From Chimonanthus salicifolius (Eukaryota > Streptophyta > Magnoliopsida > Laurales > Calycanthaceae), in assembly GCA_013350335.1 (NCBI GenBank), contig CM023542.1:4394025-4458024 (forward strand): a stretch of 64,000 nucleotides of DNA. Direction: 5' to 3'. Below the pieces are notes generated by a model. The model searched no databases. It saw only the letters and a program-made list of their open reading frames with translations, and was not told the origin of the DNA. Made by a program: the position numbers and the translations under genes. Of this stretch, positions 37,101 through 49,100 are shown one piece after another; within the stretch, counting starts at the first letter, position 1; each line of letters opens with the position of its first letter.

Positions 37101-40100
37101 GTGACACGTGCTTCCATAAAATCCATAACAAAGTTTTGTTAAAAAAAATGGAATCCAAATAGTTTTTTTTTAAATGAGGGTGAATATGGAAATAAAATTA
37201 AAAGAAAATGAGTGGATTTTTCTTTTTTTGTGAAATGGAAAAAAATATAGATGTAAAGGTAGGACTTAAGGAAAGAAAATTAAAATGATGTTTTTTTTTT
37301 TTTTTTTTAATGAAAAGGCTACTAAAGGTTGTTTAAGTTTGCTTAAAAAATGGAAAAAATGAGTCAATTTTTTTTTTTTGTTAGTGAACAGAGAAAGGAG
37401 ATATTTGGTAAATAGGTTTTTTTAATTGTTTTTATTTAATAAGGAAGAAAAAAAGGGCAAAAAATTAGGTGAGAGAAAAAAGGCGTGAAAAGGGGAGCAA
37501 GGACGTGAGATGTGGTTGATTGTATGGTGTGGTTAGGGAAGAAAGTAGGGAAGGGATTGGGGTGCGACCGATGTTGGTTGTTGGTGCATTGACTGCTGTG
37601 TGAGAAGTGATGGAGGTAGCTATGGATGGCGGAGGTGGTGTGACGAAAAGAGCTTGGGTTTGTGGCTAATTGTCACCCGTCTCTCGGTTTTTTCCTTCTT
37701 CTCAGCAATGACGCCACAAAGCAGCAGTGTATGCAATGGCGGTGCTGCTTTTTTTTTTTTTTTTTATTCTCTTTTCTTTCCATGGTTTCTTTCTTTCTTT
37801 CTTCGTATTTTAATGAAAGCTAGAGGTGAGGTAGATCTAGGAGGATGGGTTGCAACAATGGCAGTGGAGGGAAGGCCAATCGAGGCTTAGGGGTGTTGAT
37901 GGAACTGGATGGCTACGATGGGGCTGCAATGATTCAGAGCTGTTTTATTTTTCCCAAGAAGAAGGATGGTGTATAGAGATGGTTCGGGACGGTTGATGGA
38001 GATGGAGATCAAATTGACAATATCAGATTTGGGTTGTGCAGATCTTGACAATTTTTTTTTTATAGAAAAAGTGGATGTAGATGGAGATGGATATTCAGGC
38101 TCTGATACCAAATTGATAGAAACCCGAATTGGAAAATATTGTAAAGTTGAAGAAAATGGGAGGGTAGGAATTTCACTTTAGGGAAATCCACCTTCTTTGG
38201 TTTCACTTCAAGGAGAAGATGGCCTCCTAGACCAAGGGCTGTTTGGGAGAAAGCTCTTTTCTTCTCTTTTCATTATTCATCCAGCCTATAAATAACCTTA
38301 GGTTACAACTCAAATACAAATAACAAAAATTACAAATAAATACCTAATATTCTTAAAATTACAAATAAGTGCCAAATATCCTTTAAATACTTTATTAATC
38401 CTAGATCCTATCACAATCATTGTTTTAAGCAATTGTTTTTATTGGCAGATGAAATTTCGCCACGGGAGCTTCATGAGATGTTAGTCCCTGCTGCACTTCA
38501 TGTGCCATGGTCTAGCACTGAGAGTTCTGTCCAACTCAATTTCTATTTTCTACAATTCATTCCTGTCCCAGATGATAGGATATACCGAAAATTTGGACTT
38601 TTTTTGAAGGCATCACTGCCCATAGAAGCTGAAACTATGAATGTTGATCTTCATCTTAATCATGGTCGAATTGTTAAGGCAGTGCTTATCCCTTCCGGGT
38701 CAATTGAATTTGATAAAGAAGAGGTAAATGAATTTCACGTATGAATAAACCTTCCTACTTATATATTTTTTAGTAGATATCTAATGCAGTTGCATACTTC
38801 ATATAGATTGTGAGTGCACAGAACTTCCAAGAGATGTTTCTTAAGGTCATCCTTGACAGATCCGAGTTCCTTTCTGACTTTGTTCCGCTGGGTAGGAATG
38901 ATTTATCTCTTCCAAGCTCATCGACCTTCTACCTGTTACTTCCTGTAAAAAAGCATGAATGTGATGATAGAATGGCAGTTGATTGGGGGACTATAAGGAG
39001 TTGTTTGTCTTCACCAGTTTTTAGATGTCCGAACCAGGCCAAAGATGATGGCTTTGTTCCTGCAGACCACTGTTTGGAACTTATTAACGGCCCTTTCAGT
39101 ATAGGTGACATCAAGAACAGTTTAGTGCTGACACCACACAACAAATTTCTATTCTTTATTGATGATATTCTTCATGATATAAATGGAAACAGCCCATTGA
39201 ATGGTTCAACCTATGTGGAGCACTTCAAAACGAAGTAAGTAATTGACATATGAAGATTTTTCTATTCAGAGAATTTGATTTCCATTTATTATGATGCAGA
39301 CAAAATGTAATTTTGTTTCATATTTTTTGTCTTTAACAGTCATACTCTAGAATGATTTAAGTGAATTCTTTCTTTTTAATATTTTCCATACTTCATACAG
39401 TATGCTTGAATTGAGCTTCAGCTGTACTCAATCTTGATTAACATTTATTGTTAAAAGAATTGCAAGAGATTATTACGATTGGGTAACTTAATTGACAATG
39501 AGCAAAAGAATTTTATTTAGACAGGCAATAAATATTATGTGGAACAACCATGGGTGTCAGATTGGCAATCAGCCCATGGTAATAATTTCCCAAATACCCA
39601 CATGGGTGTAGGTCAACTGGTTGACTCCTGCCTTAGGAAGCAGGAGGTTGCGGGTTCGAGCCCCAATGGCCTAACCTTGGTGTGCCCTAAGGGTAGTGGG
39701 TTCACCCATGGGAGTTTTACGCTGGGTATCCCACGGTTTCCCACACATAAATTCAATTTTTTTTTTCCCAAATCCAAATATAAAGGCCAATGCCAAATTG
39801 ATGGGATAAATGGCTATATGATGGTGATGATGATGATGATGATGAATGGTTTGATTTTAATTTTTTTTTTTTTAATCTATCTTGTACCGGATCAAAGAAT
39901 AGATATGTGGTCAAGTATGTATATCTCTAGAAATTTATGTTTGTGATACCCCAACACCACCTAATTAGGGTGTGGGATTTGTCCCACATCGACTGTTGGA
40001 TTGGGTGTGGAGAGATTTATTTGAGGGAAATCCCCCTCTTCCCATGAGAGGCCTTTTGGGTTTGGCCATGTGGGCCAGGGCCCAAAGCAAAACCGTGAGG

Positions 40101-43100
40101 GCATGGTGGGCCCAAAGCAGACAATATTACACTGGGAAGTTGGGGTAGGGTCGTTACAAGTGGTATCAGAGCACGGTTCAACACTAGGAATGTGTGGGCC
40201 TTCTACCTCTGTGATGTGACAAAGCCGAGGATGCCTCTACTTTTAAGGGGGGTGGATTGTGATACCCCAACACCACCCTACTAGGTGTGGGATTTGTCCC
40301 ACATCGACAGTTGGGTTGGGTGTGGAGAGTTTTTTTTGAGGGAAACCCCCCTCTTCCCATGTGAGGCCTTTTGGGCCTGGCCATGTGGGCCAAGGCCCAA
40401 AGCAAAACCGTGAGGGCATAGTGGGCCCAAAGCGGACAATATCACACTGGAAAGTTGGGGTAGGGTCGTTACAATGTTTTGAATACCTTTTCCATCTTCT
40501 TTGTTATATAATATGCTTGGTAATAATCTAATTCATATTTTACAAATCAGGTTTGGTATTGACCTTTCACACCCGCATCAACCTTTATTGAAGGCAAAAC
40601 AACTTTTTTTATTGAGCAACTTACTGCCAAATCGTTTGCAAGAGAATACAGGTATCTATTTCTCTTGATTTTTGTTGGAGAGTTCCCATTTTTGGTTCTC
40701 CATTTTTAAGGTACTCTCAAGTCTTTTATTTCCTTTTGTTTTGCCACCTGACAATGTTGTCAATGCTGAATATTTCGTGTGGATTGTTGTTGGTTTGGAA
40801 GACATTGAATGAAAAACTTACTGATTTTAGTTTCTACTTTAAATAATGTACTATTGTAAGAAACCATGAGATTGGTAGAGACTAGCACTCAAACCTTGTA
40901 AAAAATTTAAAAAAACATACTGTATGATAAAAAAATTATTATGTAGCCTGTTCATTTAATGGGTGATTGTCAAGGTACTTTTGTTAAGTGAGGCATTTGA
41001 TGCATAATCTTTTGCTACAATGTTGAGTTTTATACTAATTGTATGTTAAATATTTTGATTCAAAAACAGTGTCCCGTTCATGCCCAGAGCACTTTGTGGA
41101 ATTGCCTCCTGAACTTTGTTCATTGAAGATAATTGGTTTCTCCAAGGACATTGGGAGTACCTTATCCTTGTTACCTTCTATAATGCACCGGTTGGGAAAT
41201 TTACTTGTGGCAATTGAATTGAAGGAAGTGTTATCAACTTATTTTCCTGAGGGCTACGAAATTACTGCCAACCATGTATGTCTTCTCAGCTAATATTTGA
41301 TATCAAGTTATTTGCAATCTTGATATAGAATAATTAGGAAATTCTTGATGTTGGTATGGAGGCTTTGATTAAAAAAAACATGTCTTTATGTATGGATTTT
41401 GTGAGTTCTTGGTCACATTAGTGGTTCAGCTTGGGCGGCATGAAACTATTATCTAAAAATTATTCTTTTATAATTTTTAATCATGTATGCTAGTTTTAGG
41501 TGAATCTTAATAGAAAAATAGAAATAATAATGAAAAATAGAACAAAAAATAACTTAAGGTGAATTGGACACATGCATCATTGAAAGAAAATTGATGCATG
41601 TAATGTAATTTTTTTGAAAAGTTATACATTATAATTATTTTCATTTTTTTGAAAGCGATTAGAGGTATTCTCGTGGATTGAGGAAAAAAAAAAAAAAGAA
41701 GAACGGGTGATAGAAAACTTCATTGGTGAAGGAGGAACAGATATTAGAAAAAATTAAATTCCTATTGATAATGAGAAAGAAATAAAAATGTAAAGTCAAA
41801 TATGTTTACTTTTTAAAGGGATATACTAAAATGTGTACAAAACTCAAAAAAATCGAAAGATTACATCACAAGTCAATAAAAGCATCAAAATCCATGAGAA
41901 ACGTGTCCAAAAGTCTGACCTCCATGTGGGTGGGGATACCCATGTTATTCTGGAAAAAAAAGGCCGATAGAAGTATCTTTTCTTCTTGCATTCACTTTCT
42001 AAGAAAGCAACTAGTTTACTCACAAATCAAATCACATGCCTAAAGGAAATTTCTACCCCTTTATTGACTTTGTTGATCGCTCTTGAAATTGGCACCAATC
42101 TCCACAAAGGTTTCATTCTCCCCTCTGCTCAAGCTATGGCATTTGCCAAATCATGTTGAAGGACTGAAATGAGGCATTGTTGTCTGCAAATGGACTTGGA
42201 GGGACACACTGTGGAAGGTTGTCATAGATGTTCAAGGAAGAGAGGAGGCTAGACATCAGATTTTTGGAATTAACAAGGTAGGTGTTGGCTATATAAGCGA
42301 GGATGTAAGGAAGGATCTTAATGCAACTTGCAAGATCTAGCTATCCTTTATCATATGTGGTTTCCTTTTCTTCCATTTCGGATGTTGGGCCTATCCAAAA
42401 GCTTTTGGATTTACTAGTGCCTGATTATAAGGACATTGGGCCCTAAGTCCTCATCTCGACTTAATCAATACTTGTTTTATTTAGTGTGGGCTTAAAATGC
42501 TTTTGGGTATGATTGAGGTGAGGGCTTATTTCATTATTGGGCCTAGTTTAGTCAGGAGTTTCAATTGTAACTTGTGTCCTACGGAATGTTCTTGAAAGGA
42601 AGATCATTCGAGTGAGGAGAAAAAGGATCTTGTTGGTGTGAGTGGTGAATATAGAAGCACTATTGTGAAAATTGAATAGTATCGTGAAATCATTATATAT
42701 TTTGAACCACAAATCGTGTATCATAAACTGTAGAATCGTAGGATTCATAAATGTTTTCCCTAAAAATTATTTAAGATATGTAGCAATGTAAAATATATCT
42801 AAAAAATAATAATGTGAATAAGTCTCCAACTTTCTTTCAAATATCAAGTGAATATTTTATAATTAGTTTATTGGAGCTCAAATTTTAATGATCCAACTCC
42901 TAAAAGCATAAGATCAGTATATAATCCATGTATACTATGAAAAGTGAATAATGAACTAAAAAGCCCCTAAAAAATCCAAAGGTCTTAAATATGCTCAATG
43001 ACTCAAGCCTTAAAAGCTATCAAAACAAAATGCTTCATGCTTTCACATTCCAAATAACCTCATAATTCTATTATTTATATGAATCGTAAGATTTGCTAAT

Positions 43101-46100
43101 AGATACAAATTGTTCCTCTTAACATATTGTATGAATTGTAAGATTTTAACAACAATGCATAGAAGCATACATAAGTGAGAATGATTTTGTTTTTGTTTTT
43201 TTTGTTTTGAGCAGTAACAAAGAAAAGATTATATTACTAATAAAAATATACAAAGGATGGCAACAACGGGTCTAAGAGGTGTAAACCCAAATAGAGCCGC
43301 TAAGAAAAGGTCATAGTACTAAAAACAAATATATCCATTAGTCAAAACAAAAGCTCCATGTCCTAAGCAATCTTATAGTTAAAACACACCAGTAGTGATG
43401 GAATCCACCCCATTCTTGGCTAAGAAGTCAGCGAACCCATTTGCAGATCTCTTAACAGCCACAAAAGAGATCTCCCTTCCTTAACACAACGCTCTGATTT
43501 CTCACTATAATTGAGAATGATGGAAGGAGGATGAATGGGGAGGTAAGCTTTCAAGCATATTGAGGAAAAGTGGTATGCCAATAAAGGAGGTCAATACAAT
43601 GCTTGTGATTCCCAAGATGATGGGAATTGGATTTAAAGATGAGGAGTGGAAACAACCTTGAGTTTGCAAGAGGAGGCATGTAGTGATAAACAATTGTTTA
43701 CTAAACTGTTTCTTTGGTCTTAATACATATGAAGATGAAGAACAGGGAAAAGAGGGCATGTAAGGACAAAAGAAAGGAGATGGGATAGGTGTCGGCAGAA
43801 CCTCTTCTTTGATATAGAGGGGAAGGGGATTATCTAGATTTGGATGGGGGTGCTATTGTATATGTGCCTATAATATTGTACTTGTACCATTCTTTTTTCT
43901 TTTTATAAGATTTTTATTGCCATTTATTTTTAAAAGAAGCAAAGACTTGGAGATATCACAATGAGAGAGACTTTATGGAGGAGGGTCTTAGGGGCAATGT
44001 ATGGTGGGGATAGATATTTTTGGGGTATCAAAAGTAGAGTGGGGAAGGATGGGTCAGGTGTGGCTAAGGCAATATTTGAGTTGGGGGAGGGTCAAAGGAG
44101 GATAGGGAGGTTCTTGTGAAAGGGTTAAGATTTGTGGTGGGTAGAGGTGACATTGCCCTTTTCTGGAAGGATTTATGGTTAGTCGAGTCACGTCTAAAGG
44201 AGCATTTTTCCAAATTATTTAGCATAGCAATTAAAAATAACTCTAAAGTGTTCCACAATTATGAAGTGCTAGGGGAGCTTTGTGTTATGGTTGATGTGAT
44301 TGAGGAGAGCTCTAAGGGATCCTATAATTCAAGATTATGTGAGCCTCCTAGATTTGTGGTGGGTAGAGGTGACATTGCCCTTTTCTGGAAGGATTTATGG
44401 TTAGTCGAGTCACGTCTAAAGGAGCATTTTTCCAAATTATTTAGCGTAGCAGTTGAAAATAACTCTAAAGTGTTCCACAATTATGAAGTGCTAGGGGAGC
44501 TTTGTGTTATGGTTGATGTGATTGAGGAGAGCTCTAAGGGATCCTATAATTCAAGATTATGTGAGCCTCCTAGATTTGTTGAGTGATTCCTTTATTGGCT
44601 TAAAGGATGACGAAAACAAGATAATTTGGGATGAACATCATTCTTGAAGTTTTTGTTAAGGCCAGTGTGATAGGATTGAAGGTTTTGTTATTCCACCATA
44701 GGTGGTGTTGATTTGGAAAGGGAAGGAACCACTAAGGGTGTAGTCTTTTTGTTGGTGTTTGGTGAAAGATAGGGTACAAACTAGATGTTAATTTAGGAGG
44801 AGAAAGGTCATCTCGGAAAATGTGGAGTTCTTGTGCCTCCTTCGTGAAGAAGACGAAGAGGTGGATCATCTTTTCTAGACATGTTCATTCTCGAGCACTA
44901 TGTGAGACAAGTTCTTGAATCTAATGGGGTGCTCTTGGGTCTGGGGCAGATCGGTGGCCAAGGTTTTTGGGGAGTTGGGAGGGAGCGGTTTGGTGGATGA
45001 AAGATTGCATTGTTAACTATTCTAGTTGTCATTCTATGGTCTATCTAAAATGAGATGAATGCGGTAGTGTTTGAGTTAAAGGTAAATTCTATTCCGGAGG
45101 TTTTTGGGGAAGCAAGGAATGCCTTAAGTTTGTGCCTAATGAGTTGCAAGGAATTTGGGGATATGGACATAGTATTTAATGATTTGTGACGGTTTAGTTG
45201 GCTTGTGTAGAAAACAAAAAGGGAACCACCTTTGGAGAGTGCAAAGATAGGAACAACCTCTGGGAGGAATATTGAAATGTAATGTTGATGGAGGCAAACC
45301 AAGCCCAATAGGGTAGGGGTAGTGTTACAAAATCATGCAAGGGCAATGTTGATGTTTTCTGATCCAATAGGTCTTAAGGACTCCATTGAGGCAAAATCAC
45401 GGGCTATTAGGTAAGCTCTCTACTTGTGGGGAGGGTGATGGGAAGGGAAACTAATTATTGGGAGAAATTCTGCTAATGCTATTGCTTGCGCTTCTAGTAA
45501 GAAGAGTGGCCCTTGAAGACTCAAGCACGTTGTTAAGAACATCATTCACATTGATAAGGGAAGGGATGTGATATTCAATCAAGTTAAGCTAGTGCTCGTC
45601 AGGGTGGTAGATTTTTGGCTTAGTTGGGATTGGTTAGAGAGGAAGGTTTTGAGGGATATTTGTAATATATGGGTCGGTCTTTGATGTTTTTGTATTCAAA
45701 GATCAATGTATAGTCCTTATTCTATTTCTCTCTTTTGTCATTTTGTTTATTTTAATTAAAGCTATACTGGTTACTTTTTCAAAAAGAAGAACACCTTTTA
45801 TGATTAACTTCTCACCATATTCTCTACTTAGCCTCAAGGCTTTGTTTGGTGTCACCTATTGGGCGCTTCAATTGGGTCTTTGGTGCCCTATTGATGCCAA
45901 GATGGACATATTCATCTCTTCCCCATCATCATGTAAGACCAAATTCAAATATCAAAATATTTAAAATTTGATATCCAGGTTTCTTGAATTAATCAGAAAA
46001 AAAATATAGATGTTCTTATCATTGGATGAAAGAGAGAGAGAAGACACTCTTTATGGATGCTGAGGAAAACTAGAGGTTGTAGATTAGGAAATCTTAAAAG

Positions 46101-49100
46101 ATCAACTTCATCAAGCTACTCAATCCAATGTTTTGATAGATAATCACTATTTACTATTTCAATACCCAGTTTTTTATTAGGTCAGATGCCGAGTGAGTTC
46201 AATGATATTCTCCGTTTTCAAAGATTATTCAGTTGGTTTTACTATATAGTTCCATTGGTGACAAAACAAGACTCAATGGCGTAACATTTTACATGAGCAC
46301 AACTCATATAATAAAATATGACTCCTAGCATAGCCATGCCTTACTCGATTAACATAACCTGAAGTCATTGATGGGGTTCACTAGCCCCACTAGATTCAAT
46401 GAGGGGTCTTAGAAATCATACTAAGAAAGGCCATTTAAAGGGAGCAGAAGAAAAGAAAATTTCAAATGTCACTAAAAATGAGCAGAGTCCATTAGCTATA
46501 TTAAGAGAAAAATATTCTTTTTTTAGCAGCAACAATAAGGAAATATATTAAAGAAGAACAGAGTACAAGATATGACTTATACCCAACCCAAAAAACAAAG
46601 GAAAAGAGATAAATATTCTTGTCTACTGGATACCTTCTTGGATCATACATTTGGTAAGAGTGGTAGAAGTAAATGAAATGAACAGAGAAGGAGGGGATGA
46701 ATTTAGGAAAGGGAGCATGTTTGACTATTACAGTCACTGATCATTTTATTTCTTAAGCAACAAAATAACAAATTACATCTATATACTTATATTGACAATT
46801 AAAATTAGTGTAACCTTCTACTAACCTAAAATGGCATTTCAGGTCCTAGAGGCACTGACTACAGAGAAGTGTTTGGAGTGCTTTTCTCTTGAAAGATTTG
46901 AATTACTTGGTGATGCTTTCCTTAAGTATGCCGTTGGCAGGAACCTCTTCCTATCGTATGAATCCTTGGATGAAGGGCAATTGACTAGGAAGCGTTCTAG
47001 CATTGTAAATAATTTTCATTTATATGAATTGGCTATAAAAAGTAATTTACAGGTAAAGTATCCATTTTATTGTATTTTTGAACTGTAATTGCAATTGTCC
47101 CTATTACTAACGGTTTTACAATTTACACTAGTTGTGCACCTTCTAAGCTATTTTTGCTCATTTACGTTACCGAAGACAATTTTTGCTAGTACCTTTATGG
47201 TGCAATATGAATCTGTCCCAAGTCATCAACAATTTTGTACCCAAATCAAGTTTTGGTTGTAAGTTAGTCTTGAAATCCGATATAATCTAACCCAAAAAAT
47301 AAGATATTGGTACGAGAGAATTAGGTATTGATTCCAAAATAAAACTATCATCGTCTACATGCATATTTTTGAATAACCTTATGCACATAATCTAACTATT
47401 CATGTGGCCCTTCTTTCTTAGTTTCCTGAAGGTAAACCAACCTCATTTAATTATGTTAAACATAGATTTGATTAATGCTCTTTTATCTGCAGCTCCCATG
47501 CCATGGTCATCCTAGGGTAATGCTTTCATTTAATTTACCTTCACTCCACCTTTTGCTGACGAATTATCTATTATTTTACCGTAGTTCAGTGAGTTGTTCA
47601 TATATAAAATCTCCCTGATCCCTTTTACCTACTTTACTTTCTTTTGATAGTTCTTTACACATAATTGATTGACCTTTCTTATTGAGGAAAGGGCAAAGAG
47701 AATCTTTGAACTCTGCTTCTTTTTACTCTATATTCAAAGCCAAGAAAGTCACCAATTTCCATTTCTTCTCACCTATGGACGGTCTATACTCTATGAGGAT
47801 AGATTTTGAGCTTCTATTGACAAGCCAATTGAAGTCAACAAGTCATCTTCTTGCTTCAATCTGCTCAAGGTCTAATTGAACTAAACGAAGCCCACTAGAG
47901 ACAATGGGGCTGAGGTTTTGCCATTGGAGATTCCCTCCCTTATATCAAATTTGAGGCTAGATCGGTCTCCTTGTTTTGCAAGTGCTCCAAATTGAAGGAA
48001 ATTTATTGTGTGATAGATGCCCCAACGTTTGTGTTGTAGAATATGTATGCAAATATGGCAAGGAATGTAGCAATTCAAATAGTCCATAGGTGTACCATAC
48101 AATTGCATTGTTGAATTTCTTTTGTATAATTTAATGTCTATTTAAAGGCACTTTTGTAATCCTACTGGACACACAAAAATCAATAGAAGAATTGAGAATT
48201 CTTTCCTTCAATCTTTTTCTCATTTTTTCCATATTTTCACAACATGGTATCACTGTGTCTTTGACCTCTTTGGAGTTTCTTGGGACTTCTCCTCTGTCTA
48301 TGGAAGGTTCTCTCCTTTTTCCCCCAGATCACCACTCTTACTAGGTCAATTTTTGGCTTTCTACAAGAAACCCTTGGAGACAAATTTTTTGTCTTGACCC
48401 TATATCCAAGCCATTGCCGTACATCTGACCCTGAAACCATTTATAACCTAGTTGCATCTCTTTCCTTTGTTCATCTGACTGGTGAGTCCTAGGGTTTGGT
48501 GTACTATTGAGCCCATTTTTTTAGTTCAATCTTGATTGTGGCTCCTGGTTTGTGAGCATTTCGGTTATACATCTCATTCTTGTATAGTTATAGTGGGTTT
48601 AGTATTCATCCCAATACTATATCTTATTGTACTTTGTATATTCATTTCCTCATCAATGAAAGTTCTTTTTCCGTTTTTTTTTTTAATAAAAAGAAAGGAT
48701 CAATATCTAAAATAGTGCCAATATCATCATCAAAGCTAAATAAGTTACTATTAGATCTTTTATTCTCTTGATTATCTTTTTTTTTTTTTTTTGAGCGATA
48801 AAAAAAGGAAGATTATCTTTTTTTCTTTGAAAGCGTTATTCTCTTGATAATCTTCATAAACCAAAATTTAATGTATGGGTCTATTATTCATATTGCTTTC
48901 TTAGAGCACTTAATTCAATTTTACTATTTATTTGATAGGTGTAATTTTACTTTGTATTCAGGTGTACATACGTGATGAATGGTTTGATCCCTGTCATTTC
49001 TTTGCACTTGGTCGCCCTTGTACAGTCATTTGCAGCAAGGACACAGAAAAAAGCCTTCATGTTAAACAAGTGGAAGGAAGTACAGAAAGTTGTGCAGATG

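Larger units (their letters stand above)
39235..40550 (+). other. DCL4 intron 16
   Basis: Holds a SINE (39596-39763), a (GAT)n RTE-type tail (about 39775-39846) and an intact TRIM (39942-40473). Confidence 0.8.
41276..46842 (+). other. DCL4 intron 18
   Basis: 5.6 kb. Holds a minus-strand LINE 3' fragment (43184-43500), a plus-strand LINE remnant (about 43930-45785) with a 222-bp duplication and a further LINE-like 3' end near 46510-46735. I see nothing identifiable in 41280-43180 and 45800-46500. Confidence 0.6.

Noticed and set aside
39653..39663. Possible tRNA gene (box B present)
   Set aside because: No cloverleaf can be folded around it and it has a poly-T tail and target duplications; it is a SINE.
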